This document shows, one piece after another, positions 1-8,374 of a stretch of DNA of 64,000 bases (position 1 is the first letter of the stretch; each line of letters starts with the position of its first letter). The position numbers were made by a program, and so were the translations under genes. Source of the DNA: Psychrobacter glacincola (lineage in GTDB: Bacteria; Pseudomonadota; Gammaproteobacteria; Pseudomonadales; Moraxellaceae); contig LIQB01000003.2 in assembly GCA_001411745.2 (NCBI GenBank), forward strand, positions 530,353 to 594,352. The letters are read 5' to 3'. Below the pieces are notes generated by a model that was given only the letters and a program-made list of their open reading frames with translations, ran no database searches and was not told the origin of the DNA.

Positions 1-1054
1 CAATCATAATAAAAATCAACATGCAGCAGGCGCTGCTAAGCCACCACTCACTCCTCCACATTCAAAAAATATTTCATCTGATACTTTAATTGAGGATGAG
101 TTGATTCATGACGGCTTAATCTATGATGACATGGATAGCGATGAACCAGAAGAAAGTGTTTTAGAGTATGATTCTCTAGATAGTATGGATGCTTGGCTGA
201 CTCAAGCAAGCAATATGAACAATAGCAGTTATACTTCTACAGCAGACAACCAACCAACAAGCAACCTCTCTAAAAAAACAGATAAAAACAACGGTTCATC
301 AGCGAAAGTATCATCTGATGCGACAACAGAAAATTCCTCACCAGCACAAATGGCGCTCAGTTCAGCAGCCGCTAATGATATTCATGCCAATGTGGATGAT
401 ACTGCGGATAATTCTTGGCTCGAAAAACTCCTAAAAGAACAAAATAAAAGCGAAGAGGTTCGACAAGACGATACCGATTTATCACAACTATTGCTCGATA
501 TGGGTGTACCACTGAAAGATGAAGCGCCAACCGCCGAAGAGCGTGTGAGAAAAGCACAAGCAAAGTTTACACCTACGCCGCAGAGACGTTCTATCGCATC
601 CTTACTATGGACGCTAGGATGCTTAGTATTAGCACTGCTACTTTTTGCTCAATACGTCATTTTTAATCTAGAAACTTTGATGAAAAACCCAGTGCATGCA
701 GAGCGCTTACAATCAGTATGTGCAGTGGCTGCCTGTAGTTTACCTAGTGCCGATCTAACAGCATTCACGATTACCAACCTTAATCATAAATCGAGTAAGA
801 TTAAGATGGATGGAAAGTCGAGCGATGTCAGTGCCACATTAAACAATCAAAGTGCCAAAGCACAGCTGTATCCGAATGTTAAAGTCAGCGTATACGGCGC
901 AAATGATATGATTGGAGAATTCATCGCCACGCCAGCTGATTATCTATTAAGCAAGCAAAGCCAATTAGCAGCGGACAGTAGTCGAAACATATTATTTACC
1001 ATCCCTGTTGCTAATAGACAAATTCGAGAAGTGACTATAAGTCCTCTGTATTGA
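1..1054 (+). CDS. DUF3426 membrane protein, 5' end cut by window
   Basis: The reading frame is open from base 2 to the stop at 1052-1054, so the gene begins before the window and the TTG at 101 is not its start. The visible part is a long acidic, Ser/Asn-rich, probably disordered stretch, then one transmembrane helix (bases about 595-665, SLLWTLGCLVLALLLFAQYV), then a C-terminal domain matching DUF3426 in layout, with a CAVAAC motif just after the helix. Family members usually carry an N-terminal MJ0042-type zinc ribbon, which would lie upstream of the window. Function is unknown; in Moraxellaceae and pseudomonads the gene commonly sits between prmA and fis, as its position before fis suggests here. 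Confidence 0.8.
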   Translation, partial: NHNKNQHAAGAAKPPLTPPHSKNISSDTLIEDELIHDGLIYDDMDSDEPEESVLEYDSLDSMDAWLTQASNMNNSSYTSTADNQPTSNLSKKTDKNNGSSAKVSSDATTENSSPAQMALSSAAANDIHANVDDTADNSWLEKLLKEQNKSEEVRQDDTDLSQLLLDMGVPLKDEAPTAEERVRKAQAKFTPTPQRRSIASLLWTLGCLVLALLLFAQYVIFNLETLMKNPVHAERLQSVCAVAACSLPSADLTAFTITNLNHKSSKIKMDGKSSDVSATLNNQSAKAQLYPNVKVSVYGANDMIGEFIATPADYLLSKQSQLAADSSRNILFTIPVANRQIREVTISPLY

Positions 1055-1134
1055 ATAGATAATTACCAACAAAATAGCTGTTTCTATAAACAACCTCGTC
1101 TTTTAAAACTTCAGCCCTCAGAAAAACGTAGGCA

Positions 1135-1167
1135 GGTCGCAAGTTCAGTAGTGATGCAAGTGCGACC
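1135..1167. repeat. Inverted repeat in the fis upstream region
   Basis: GGTCGCA (1135-1141) and TGCGACC (1161-1167) are perfect 7-bp complements around a 19-nt loop. There is no T-run after it, so it is not a clear terminator for the DUF3426 gene. A TATAAT box lies downstream at 1273-1278, 51 bp before fis, without a convincing -35 hexamer. Role unknown. Confidence 0.4.
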
Positions 1168-1328
1168 CAGCCAGTTATATTTTGTGGCAATGTTATAATA
1201 GTAAGCATATACCCTAGTCATACTGCTGCCAATATAAGGTTAATCTGTCAGCGCTAAACGATATTAATTTGATATAATACCCTGATATCTTATGGTTTGA
1301 CTCTTTCCAATCCCAAGGACATTATCTT

Positions 1329-1688
1329 ATGGCACCTCATGCACAGCATAATGCCAATCATTTTGCCACAAGCTCTGAGCATCCTGCCGATTATAGTACA
1401 GCTAACCATCATTCAACTCGTCATGTTGACTCCTCATTAGACAGCAATGCGAGCCACCGGCATGAACCACTGCGCGTACATGTGGAGCGTGTGGTACGAC
1501 AATACTTTGCGATGCTAGGTGATGAGATGCCGACCGACTTGTATGATCTTATTTTAAAACAAGTTGAAGAGCCACTATTATCGGTTGTCCTTGAAAAAAC
1601 GCGAGGTAATCAAACCAAGTGTGCACAAATCTTAGGTCTGAATCGTGGCACTTTACGCAAAAAACTCAAAACTTATGACTTAATGTAG
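1329..1688 (+). CDS. fis: Fis family DNA-binding protein
   Basis: The 119-residue protein has a C-terminal Fis helix-turn-helix (ending GNQTKCAQILGLNRGTLRKK) preceded by the helical dimer region. Fis is a nucleoid protein that bends DNA and modulates rRNA and growth-phase genes. E. coli Fis has 98 residues; the extra length here is a His/Ser/Asn-rich N-terminus of about 45 residues, apparently unstructured. The start follows an AAGGA at 1314-1318. It lies between the DUF3426 gene and purH, the usual Moraxellaceae order, whereas enterobacterial fis follows dus. Confidence 0.9.
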   Translation: MAPHAQHNANHFATSSEHPADYSTANHHSTRHVDSSLDSNASHRHEPLRVHVERVVRQYFAMLGDEMPTDLYDLILKQVEEPLLSVVLEKTRGNQTKCAQILGLNRGTLRKKLKTYDLM

Positions 1689-1773
1689 CATCTGCTATAT
1701 GCATTTCTCTGTCTTTATTACCAATCATTATGTATGGCAATTTAACGTTATTGACGCTATCCATCATGATATT

Positions 1774-1827
1774 GTCTGCAACAATTGTCATTGTCACCTT
1801 GCCAGACGTTTACGTCAGGCTTTTTTT
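1774..1827 (+). promoter_or_regulatory. Candidate purH leader attenuator (intrinsic terminator with alternative pairing)
   Basis: A hairpin with arms GCCAGACGT (1801-1809) and ACGTCAGGC (1812-1820), one internal mismatch, is followed directly by seven Ts (1821-1827) and ends 14 bases before the purH ATG. It could simply end fis transcripts, but then purH would have to be transcribed through it. GTCTGCAA (1774-1781) can pair with TTGCCAGAC (1799-1807) with one bulge, which would break the terminator. Mutually exclusive pairing is the hallmark of attenuation; the function is inferred. Confidence 0.5.
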
Positions 1828-1841
1828 ATGGAAATTTTCTT

Positions 1842-3422
1842 ATGAGTACAACCCCACTTGCTCTATTGTCAGTCTCTGATAAATCCAATATCGTTGAATT
1901 TGCGCAAGGCCTTATTAAGTCAGGCTTTGGCTTACTGTCTACTGGCGGTACTTATCGTTTACTCACAGAAAACAATGTCGCTGTGACCGAAGTATCCGAT
2001 TACACAGGTTTTCCTGAAATGATGGATGGCCGTGTCAAAACGCTACATCCTAAAATTCATGGTGGCATCTTAGGACGCCGTGGTACAGACGATGCCGTCA
2101 TGAGTGAGCACGCGATTGAGCGTATTGATTTGGTTGTCGTGAATTTATATCCGTTTGCTGAAACCATTGCTCGTGCGGATGTCACCATGAACGATGCTAT
2201 CGAAAACATCGACATCGGTGGTCCTACGATGGTGCGTTCTGCGGCGAAAAATCACGCCCATGTGGGTATCGTGACTGATCCAGCAGATTATGAGCGCATA
2301 CTTGCCGCTTTAGGTGATGGCACCGAGCTGACACCTGCTTTGCGCTATGACTTAGCGGTTAAGGCTTTTGAGCATACTGCACAGTACGACGGAATGATTG
2401 CCAATTTCTTAGGTAGCCGTGTCAATGAAAGCCAGCAACCTGAGAATTTTTCACGTACCTTTAATGTGCAGCTCGAAAAAGCACAGGATCTACGATACGG
2501 CGAAAATCCACATCAAAATGCCGCTTTTTATACAGAAAACCATCCGCTAAAAAGCCAACAGGCCTCTATAGCGACTGCTAAGCAACTGCAAGGCAAGGCG
2601 CTGTCTTATAACAATATCGCCGATACTGATGCTGCTCTTGAGTGTGTGAAAGCCTTTAGCGCCCCTGCTTGCGTTATCGTTAAGCATGCCAACCCTTGCG
2701 GTGTCGCTGTGGATAACGATCAAGTAACCGCGTATAACACTGCCTTTAGTACTGACCCTGAGTCTTCTTTTGGCGGCATCATTGCTTTTAACCGCCCATT
2801 GACGTTGGCAGCGGCTAAAGCCATTATCGACAATCAGTTTGTAGAGGTTATTATTGCACCAAGCATCGAAGATGGTGTGCTTGAAGCGACAGCTGCTAAG
2901 AAAAATGTCCGTGTATTGGTGTGCGGCGAACTGCCAGCGCCAGATCAACGCGATAGTCAGCTTGACTACAAGCGCGTCAACGGTGGCCTGCTAGTACAAG
3001 AGCAAGATCTTGGTTTGATTACGGCCAATGACTTAAAGATTGTCACTGATGTACAACCAACGGAAGCGCAAATCGCCGATCTATTATTCAGCTGGAATGT
3101 AGCAAAATACGTCAAATCTAATGCAATTGTTTATGCCAAAGGTCAGCGTACTATCGGTGTTGGCGCTGGTCAAATGAGCCGTGTCAACTCAGCGCGTATC
3201 GCTGCTATCAAAGCTGAGCACGCTGGATTGGCTACTGAAGGTGCTGTTATGGCATCAGATGCCTTCTTCCCGTTCCGTGATGGCATCGATAACGCAGCCC
3301 AAGTCGGTATTGCTGCTATTATCCAGCCAGGTGGGTCTATGCGTGATGATGAAACCATTGCTGCGGCAAATGAGCATGGCATCGCGATGGTATTCACTGG
3401 TATGCGTCATTTCCGCCATTAA
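1842..3422 (+). CDS. purH: Bifunctional AICAR formyltransferase / IMP cyclohydrolase
   Basis: PurH catalyses the last two steps of de novo purine synthesis: formylation of AICAR by 10-formyl-THF, then cyclisation to IMP. The 526-residue protein starts with the MGS-like cyclohydrolase domain ([37 protein letters not shown]) and ends with the AICARFT domain, whose Lys-His pair in [10 protein letters not shown] is at about 281-282. I chose the ATG at 1842 because the protein then begins just before the conserved first strand; the open frame runs back to a TTG at 1785, but that would place the terminator hairpin inside the gene. It is followed by a strong terminator shared with convergent ppiD. 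Confidence 0.97.
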   Translation: MSTTPLALLSVSDKSNIVEFAQGLIKSGFGLLSTGGTYRLLTENNVAVTEVSDYTGFPEMMDGRVKTLHPKIHGGILGRRGTDDAVMSEHAIERIDLVVVNLYPFAETIARADVTMNDAIENIDIGGPTMVRSAAKNHAHVGIVTDPADYERILAALGDGTELTPALRYDLAVKAFEHTAQYDGMIANFLGSRVNESQQPENFSRTFNVQLEKAQDLRYGENPHQNAAFYTENHPLKSQQASIATAKQLQGKALSYNNIADTDAALECVKAFSAPACVIVKHANPCGVAVDNDQVTAYNTAFSTDPESSFGGIIAFNRPLTLAAAKAIIDNQFVEVIIAPSIEDGVLEATAAKKNVRVLVCGELPAPDQRDSQLDYKRVNGGLLVQEQDLGLITANDLKIVTDVQPTEAQIADLLFSWNVAKYVKSNAIVYAKGQRTIGVGAGQMSRVNSARIAAIKAEHAGLATEGAVMASDAFFPFRDGIDNAAQVGIAAIIQPGGSMRDDETIAAANEHGIAMVFTGMRHFRH

Positions 3423-3520
3423 ATTGTTCCGTATCACTTTGAATATTAGCATTGATAGCAGTATTGAATTTCGTATCGCCATTAATGCTAAATCTTTATG
3501 ATAAAAGTAATACTCATTAA

Positions 3521-3548
3521 AAAAGCCACTGTCTACAGTGGCTTTTTT
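3521..3548. terminator. Bidirectional intrinsic terminator between purH and ppiD
   Basis: AAAAGCCACTG / CAGTGGCTTTT form a perfect 11-bp stem with a TCTA loop, flanked by A- and T-runs. It lies between the convergent genes purH (ends 3422) and ppiD (ends 3625) and can serve both. Confidence 0.9.
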
Positions 3549-3624
3549 ATGCTTAAAATTTGAGAAGATTATTTGGAAAGAATGACTAAGTAAGTATCTC
3601 AAATTTTCCTTAATAGCTTTACTT

Positions 3625-5499
3625 CTAACGCCCTTGCGCGTTTGCTATATTGGCGTCATTAACTTCAACTTTATATACCAAACGTAGATAATCCAAGTAA
3701 TCTTGTAGCTGATCTTGCCCCAAGTTATCACGAATGATGGCAGCTGTTTGGGCTCTTTGCACATCAGATAATGGCGACTGCTCCTCTGTTTTAATACGAT
3801 CACCGACCAACAAAGTCGCACCCATCTCAGTCTCACTGGCAATGGCAACGACACCATTATTAGCTGCTTGCTGACTAAAGGCCAATCCGCGCTCTTTCTC
3901 TGTCAATAGAGTGGTTTGGCGATTCACTTCACCTAATGATTGAAAACGTACTGGCTGTTTATTGATATCAGCAGGCGTTTTAATACCAGCGGCTAGTTTC
4001 TTCGCCTCTTTTAGCGCCAATGCCGTGGCCTTTTCTTGACGTAATATCTGAGTGATTTTTGGCGTAGCAGCAGCTAAGCTAAGCGTTTTCGTAGGACGAT
4101 AGTTGCTTGGTTGCACCCATACCGTCCCGTTACCAACTTCGATACCTGCGGTTACTGCCTGATCTTGAATGGTAAACTCATCAAAAGCCTGCTTAATCAC
4201 TGCTGGTTGTGATAACTCCGATTTGTTGTTTTCTTTACGATAATCCTTGATACGTTTTAGCGTTACGTTCTCTTGCTGAGCGATGTCTTCAATACTGAAG
4301 CCATCTGCTGCCAAGTCATTAATCGCTGTCACTTTATCTGCATAGATTTCTTGACGCTTATATTCTTTGGCTTTTGCTGTCAGCTCTGCACGCATGCTTT
4401 CTAGGCTTGGGATTTTACTACCGTTATCTTCGGTTACGGTAAATATCTGGTAGCCAAAGCTAGTCTTAATAGGTGCTGTTACATCACCCACACTTAAGCC
4501 TTCTAAAGCCTGCTCAACCGCTGCGGCATCATTACCAAACACAGAGGGATTAAAGGTACCAATATCGCCACCTGTTGCTCCCGATGGATCATCTGACTCG
4601 GTTTTAGCCAATGCGGCAAAAGACTCACCTTTATCCAAGCGAGCTTTGATTTTGGCCGCTCTGGTCTTCGCGTCTTTACCCGTTAATAGGATTTGACTGA
4701 TCTTACGTTCATCGACGACCGCTAACCCTTGCTTATAAGCTTCATATTGCTGCTGCAAATCCTCTTCCGTAACTTCATTCACTTGAATGGTTTTAGGACT
4801 TAATTGCAAATATGCCAAATCTACCATCGCCGCACTTTTTAGCGTGTCTTTATTGGCATCATAATAGGCTTGTATATCGCCTTTGCTTAACTTGACCTGA
4901 TCTGCATAATCTTGCCAATTAAATCGATGCAGCCAGATATTGCGCGACTCAAGTTGTAAGTCAATCAATTGACTGACCGCTTGCATAGGATATACTGCCG
5001 TGCCAACAATACTGGCGTTGAGTTGGTCGAGGCTTAACTGGTTACGAAACTCAGCAAATAGCTGATCTTTAGTCATGCCGCGCTGGCGCAAGAAGTTTGA
5101 GAATTGGTCGTTAGAAAAATTGCCTTCTGCGTCCTTAAAAATTTCTTCTTCACGCAACAAACGATTAATCGTGTCATCAGAGACTGTCATACCAAGCTTG
5201 CCCGCTTGCTGCTCCAATAGCGTACGATCAATGAGACCTTTGAGCACCTGCTCGTGCAACACATCTTCATTTAATAGACTGGCATCATCAACTTGTTCTA
5301 GTATTTCAGTACGACGGTTATTTACGGCAGTCTGATACTCGGACAACCCTACGCTTGCTTCACCCACCTGAGCGACTTGGTTGGGATCGACCCCGCCTCC
5401 AAAATAGCTTTCGACACCCAATAGAGCGAGCGGCGATAGGCATAAAATCAATAAAATGCGACCTGGCCAGCTTTTTAAGAAATCGCGCAATTTATCCAT
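3625..5499 (-). CDS. ppiD: Periplasmic folding chaperone PpiD (SurA_N / parvulin)
   Basis: The 624-residue protein has an N-terminal membrane anchor at about residues 12-31 (GRILLILCLSPLALLGVESY), a SurA_N-like chaperone region, one parvulin PPIC domain at about 262-360 (ISQILLTGKDAKTRA ... SGATGGDIGTF ... FGYQIFTV), and a C-terminal chaperone-like part. PpiD sits at the inner-membrane exit of SecYEG and helps newly exported proteins. Length is close to E. coli PpiD (623). An AGAG lies before the ATG. An HU gene lies upstream on the same strand; ppiD next to an HU gene is common in gammaproteobacteria (hupB-ppiD in E. coli). Confidence 0.93.
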   Translation of the reverse strand: MDKLRDFLKSWPGRILLILCLSPLALLGVESYFGGGVDPNQVAQVGEASVGLSEYQTAVNNRRTEILEQVDDASLLNEDVLHEQVLKGLIDRTLLEQQAGKLGMTVSDDTINRLLREEEIFKDAEGNFSNDQFSNFLRQRGMTKDQLFAEFRNQLSLDQLNASIVGTAVYPMQAVSQLIDLQLESRNIWLHRFNWQDYADQVKLSKGDIQAYYDANKDTLKSAAMVDLAYLQLSPKTIQVNEVTEEDLQQQYEAYKQGLAVVDERKISQILLTGKDAKTRAAKIKARLDKGESFAALAKTESDDPSGATGGDIGTFNPSVFGNDAAAVEQALEGLSVGDVTAPIKTSFGYQIFTVTEDNGSKIPSLESMRAELTAKAKEYKRQEIYADKVTAINDLAADGFSIEDIAQQENVTLKRIKDYRKENNKSELSQPAVIKQAFDEFTIQDQAVTAGIEVGNGTVWVQPSNYRPTKTLSLAAATPKITQILRQEKATALALKEAKKLAAGIKTPADINKQPVRFQSLGEVNRQTTLLTEKERGLAFSQQAANNGVVAIASETEMGATLLVGDRIKTEEQSPLSDVQRAQTAAIIRDNLGQDQLQDYLDYLRLVYKVEVNDANIANAQGR

Positions 5500-5734
5500 A
5501 GTTATCTCTGCTTTATAAACCTATATTGATGAAAAACCATTGTAATATTACTATTAATATCAATGCTATCTAAGCAGGCAATGGTAAGAATAAGAACGTG
5601 TGAATTTGATATAGAACAACAAGACTGAGTAAAACGGCCTTATTTAAACAACGCATCTATCGCGCGCCCTATGATACGTGATTTTTGATGCAGACTCAAA
5701 ATATTCACGTGGTATGATACAAACTATAGCGATA
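5500..5734 (-). other. Gene-free upstream region of ppiD
   Basis: With the terminator and the stretch next to it, 383 bp separate ppiD from the HU gene. I see no small gene or RNA gene. The separation and the terminator imply that ppiD has its own promoter here, but I cannot place it with confidence. Confidence 0.4.
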
Positions 5735-5766
5735 AAAAAAGCACCTAATATCTAGGTGCTTTTTTA
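5735..5766. terminator. Intrinsic terminator downstream of the HU gene
   Basis: GCACCTA (5741-5747) and TAGGTGC (5753-5759) pair around a 5-nt loop, with a run of As on one side and of Ts on the other. On the minus strand it lies about 120 bp after the HU stop and before the ppiD upstream region. Confidence 0.85.
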
Positions 5767-5882
5767 TGATTCATATTATGACTTTTCAGCCATGCTATAA
5801 ACCATATAGTGCTTTACTAAGTAAATGCTGTGTTGATTCGTATATCACGTCGTTATACAGCATCCATTTTTAATAAAACGGC

Positions 5883-6155
5883 TTAGTTTAAACGCTCTTT
5901 TAAGTTTTTACCCGCTTTAAAGCTTGGTACTTTACTTGCTGGAATGCTAAGCTCTTCACCCGTCTTAGGGTTACGGCCAGTACGTGCTTTACGGTCTTTT
6001 ACGCTGAAAGTACCAAAACCAACCAATGAGATGCTATCGCCAGCTTCTAGCGCTTCACCAACACTTTCCATAACAGCATTCAATGCATCGCCAGCTTGGG
6101 TTTTGTTTAGGCCGCTTTTGTCTGCGATGCTATCAATTAATTCTGACTTATTCAT
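5883..6155 (-). CDS. hupB: HU family nucleoid protein
   Basis: The 90-residue protein is a full-length [21 protein letters not shown] at the start, [21 protein letters not shown] in the DNA-binding arm, and [12 protein letters not shown] at the end. HU binds DNA non-specifically, constrains supercoils and assists replication and repair. The neighbouring ppiD supports the hupB name, but alpha and beta types cannot be told apart from sequence alone. The genuine IHF beta subunit is at 26.6 kb. Confidence 0.92.
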   Translation of the reverse strand: MNKSELIDSIADKSGLNKTQAGDALNAVMESVGEALEAGDSISLVGFGTFSVKDRKARTGRNPKTGEELSIPASKVPSFKAGKNLKERLN

Positions 6156-6674
6156 AAAATTTCCTTCAAGTTTAAGGGGGATAATAAACGCTCACGCCAA
6201 GCATTGTAACGCTCTCATAGCATTTAAGCAATAAAAACTGCCTGACTGGCGTATTAACAGGTTTCGCTTTGTTATCGTCTTTATATCAAGGCAGCATAAG
6301 GAGCGCAAGCGATTTTACATATTTTTGCCTACTGTACTACGTATTTGACACTCAATGTTACGCAAAGCCTCTGCAATGGTCATAACCGCTAGTGACCTTG
6401 GCTTTTCCTAACTTCGACTTAGCGAGTCAACCTCTATACTGCCTTATCGTTCAAAGAGATGTTATCTCGTACTGAGGCATCGCCAGTCATAAATATCTGT
6501 GTCCTTGTTGATTACCAAATTGTAAAGTAATAATTTTCCAACTGACAGAAACTAGCGTTACTTTTTATTATAAAGGCGTTACTATAAGCAAAATATCACT
6601 GCACCTTTTGGGTCAATTTTGACTCTTGTTTGTCTTTTGCCTCTAATTTGCCAAATATAAAACGGATTATTTAC
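6156..6674. other. Gene-free region between the HU gene and the UbiJ-like gene
   Basis: This 519-bp stretch separates two divergent genes and should hold both promoters. I found no RNA gene, long inverted repeat or small ORF with a credible start. The end is AT-rich. Confidence 0.4.
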
Positions 6675-7319
6675 ATGAAGCGTTCTACGTTGTCTCACTC
6701 TTTTCTTAATATCATTCTGGTGTTCATCGAGTCGGCGCTGACACTATTGTTACGTTTAGATCCCGAACTACGTAAGGCCGCTTACCCACTTGCCAAGCAA
6801 GGTACTGTCGTGGCGCTACGCTTGTATCTACCGCATGTTGAGGTGTTTGCCACGTTTAGCACCAAAGGCGTATTATTAGACGCAGAGTTACCTATTGACC
6901 GCAGCGAACCTGACGTCATCATTAATGCTTATAGCATCCAAGTGATCAATGCGATCACCACCCATGACAGCGAAACCACCGAAAAACTACAAATGCGCGG
7001 CGAGTCTGTTCAAGTACAGTTGGTCAAGCAGTTTATTATGCAACTCGGTCTTGGCAGCTTAATTCAAGGTCTTATTAAAAAGATAAAAGGTGGCAAAGGT
7101 AAGACCAAGCCTACTGAAGCTGAAATGGCTGACAAAAAAAACAGCTATAAATTACGCATCAAAGAGCAACAAACCCAAATAAACACCTTAACTATTAAAA
7201 ACCGTGAGCTTGAAATCACGGTTAAAGAGTTACAGAGCAAACAAAAAACGCTGATAATCGTCACCGTGGCTGCTCTCGTCATTATGATCGCAGCCATTAT
7301 CGCGCTATTGATGAATTAA
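6675..7319 (+). CDS. SCP2/UbiJ-like protein with coiled coil and C-terminal membrane anchor
   Basis: The 214-residue product opens with a hydrophobic helix and an ESALTLLLRLDPELRK segment that resembles the start of UbiJ (E. coli ESLLNTFLYRSPALK). It continues with alternating beta-like segments (TVVALRLYLPHVEVFATFS; PDVIINAYSIQVINAI; LQMRGESVQVQLVKQFI) in the order of the SCP2 fold of UbiJ. From about residue 130 comes a Lys/Glu/Gln-rich coiled coil, and the last 24 residues form a transmembrane helix (VTVAALVIMIAAIIALLM). UbiJ is a lipid-binding accessory factor of the aerobic ubiquinone-synthesis complex. The resemblance is weak and judged by eye, so the family is a hypothesis. An upstream in-frame start at 6630 is possible, but 6675 begins at a typical N-terminus. 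Confidence 0.6.
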   Translation: MKRSTLSHSFLNIILVFIESALTLLLRLDPELRKAAYPLAKQGTVVALRLYLPHVEVFATFSTKGVLLDAELPIDRSEPDVIINAYSIQVINAITTHDSETTEKLQMRGESVQVQLVKQFIMQLGLGSLIQGLIKKIKGGKGKTKPTEAEMADKKNSYKLRIKEQQTQINTLTIKNRELEITVKELQSKQKTLIIVTVAALVIMIAAIIALLMN

Positions 7320-7405
7320 TGTCGCCAACGACGACTTATCAATGACAGCTTACCAATGACGGCTGCTTACTTTACCAAACGCGTTTGATGCCGATTAAGG
7401 CATAT

Positions 7406-7431
7406 TAAGCGCTTAATATACTAAGCGCTTA
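7406..7431. repeat. Two copies of the palindrome TAAGCGCTTA
   Basis: TAAGCGCTTA occurs at 7406-7415 and 7422-7431, six bases apart. The copies can pair with each other or each act as a dyad site. They lie about 90 bp after the UbiJ-like gene, so a weak terminator is as likely as a protein-binding site. Confidence 0.5.
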
Positions 7432-7520
7432 GATGACTGGGGCGTATTGAACATTCAGCACGCCCTAATATAATTGATAGTCGTTAAAGAAAAAACTTAG
7501 AACTCAAACCTCAAGACTGT

Positions 7521-7552
7521 ATTTTAGTATTTCAAAATTTTAGTATTTCAAA
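7521..7552. repeat. 16-bp perfect tandem duplication
   Basis: ATTTTAGTATTTCAAA occurs twice head to tail (7521-7536 and 7537-7552), about 100 bp upstream of the isc promoter. Confidence 0.8.
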
Positions 7553-7654
7553 AATGCTAGGAATCAATGTTCTCAATCTTATAGTCCCTCCTTTTAATAC
7601 CATTGTTTTTATCAATCATAGTGATAAGCTCGATTAACCATTCAACCACACTTT

Positions 7655-7688
7655 AATCTTGACTAAATTACTCAGGATTAAGTATAAT
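7655..7688 (+). promoter_or_regulatory. isc operon promoter with IscR type-1-like site
   Basis: TTGACT (7659-7664) and TATAAT (7683-7688) form a sigma70-type promoter with an 18-bp spacer. Bases 7655-7679 match the E. coli type-1 IscR consensus (ATASYYGACTRWWWYAGTCRRSTAT) at 20 of 25 positions by my alignment. The site overlaps the -35 box and spacer, where bound [2Fe-2S]-IscR would block RNA polymerase. This implies negative autoregulation as in E. coli. The leader to iscR is about 170 nt. Confidence 0.8.
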
Positions 7689-7864
7689 TGGCTTAATCGT
7701 TGCACACATCGGGTTCATCATCTGCTGTTTAATAACGATAAGACACAACTTAGCGGTTATGTGATTTCATCAGTAGCTTTCATATTGCGCTACAAGCTGC
7801 CACCACTATCATTTTGCTAAGGTCGTTGTTAAATAAAAATGACTTAAAAGTTTGGAGATAACAC

Positions 7865-8374
7865 ATGCGTTTGACTACTCGAGGCAGATATGCCGTTACT
7901 GCGTTACTAGATTTGGCACTACAAACTAGCCAACAAGACACTGCAGTCTCCTTATCTGATATCGCCAAGCGGCAATCGATTTCTATCTCTTACCTTGAAC
8001 AACTGTTTTCCAAACTTCGTAAACGTGGTCTGGTCACTAGCATCCGAGGTGCAGCAGGTGGCTATCATCTCGCCAAACCATTGCATGAGATAGATGTCAT
8101 GAGCATCATATCTGCCGTCGATGAGTCGGTTAATGCGATGCAGTGCGAAGGACGTGGCGACTGTCAAGGTGGTACAATGTGCTTAACCCATGATTTATGG
8201 TGTGCACTGTCCAATCATATCGAACAGTACTTGAAAAATATAACATTAGCGCAATTATTAGACATGGAAAATGTGCAGTCAGTGTCAGAGCGTCAGCACA
8301 GCTCTACCAAAGAGATTTCCATAAAAGATATCAACACTATTACCCTATCGAACAGCGAGGCAAACCCAGCATGA
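7865..8374 (+). CDS. iscR: Fe-S cluster regulator IscR (Rrf2 family)
   Basis: IscR senses [2Fe-2S] status and represses its own operon when the cluster is bound. The 169-residue protein has the Rrf2 winged helix ([46 protein letters not shown]) and the cluster ligands Cys94, Cys100, Cys106 and His109, with the same spacing as Cys92/98/104/His107 in E. coli. A GGAG lies before the ATG. The stop overlaps the iscS ATG by four bases (ATGA), so the two are translationally coupled. The Ser/Thr-rich tail of about 30 residues is longer than needed for the family. Confidence 0.97.
   Translation: MRLTTRGRYAVTALLDLALQTSQQDTAVSLSDIAKRQSISISYLEQLFSKLRKRGLVTSIRGAAGGYHLAKPLHEIDVMSIISAVDESVNAMQCEGRGDCQGGTMCLTHDLWCALSNHIEQYLKNITLAQLLDMENVQSVSERQHSSTKEISIKDINTITLSNSEANPA

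Larger units (their letters stand above)
7320..7654. other. Gene-free region upstream of the isc promoter
   Basis: This 335-bp AT-rich stretch holds two short repeats described separately (7406-7431 and 7521-7552). I see no gene in it. Confidence 0.4.

Noticed and set aside
2547-2948. 133-codon open frame on the minus strand inside purH
   Set aside because: It lies fully within the recognised purH, has no ribosome site and no family resemblance; a shadow of the coding strand.
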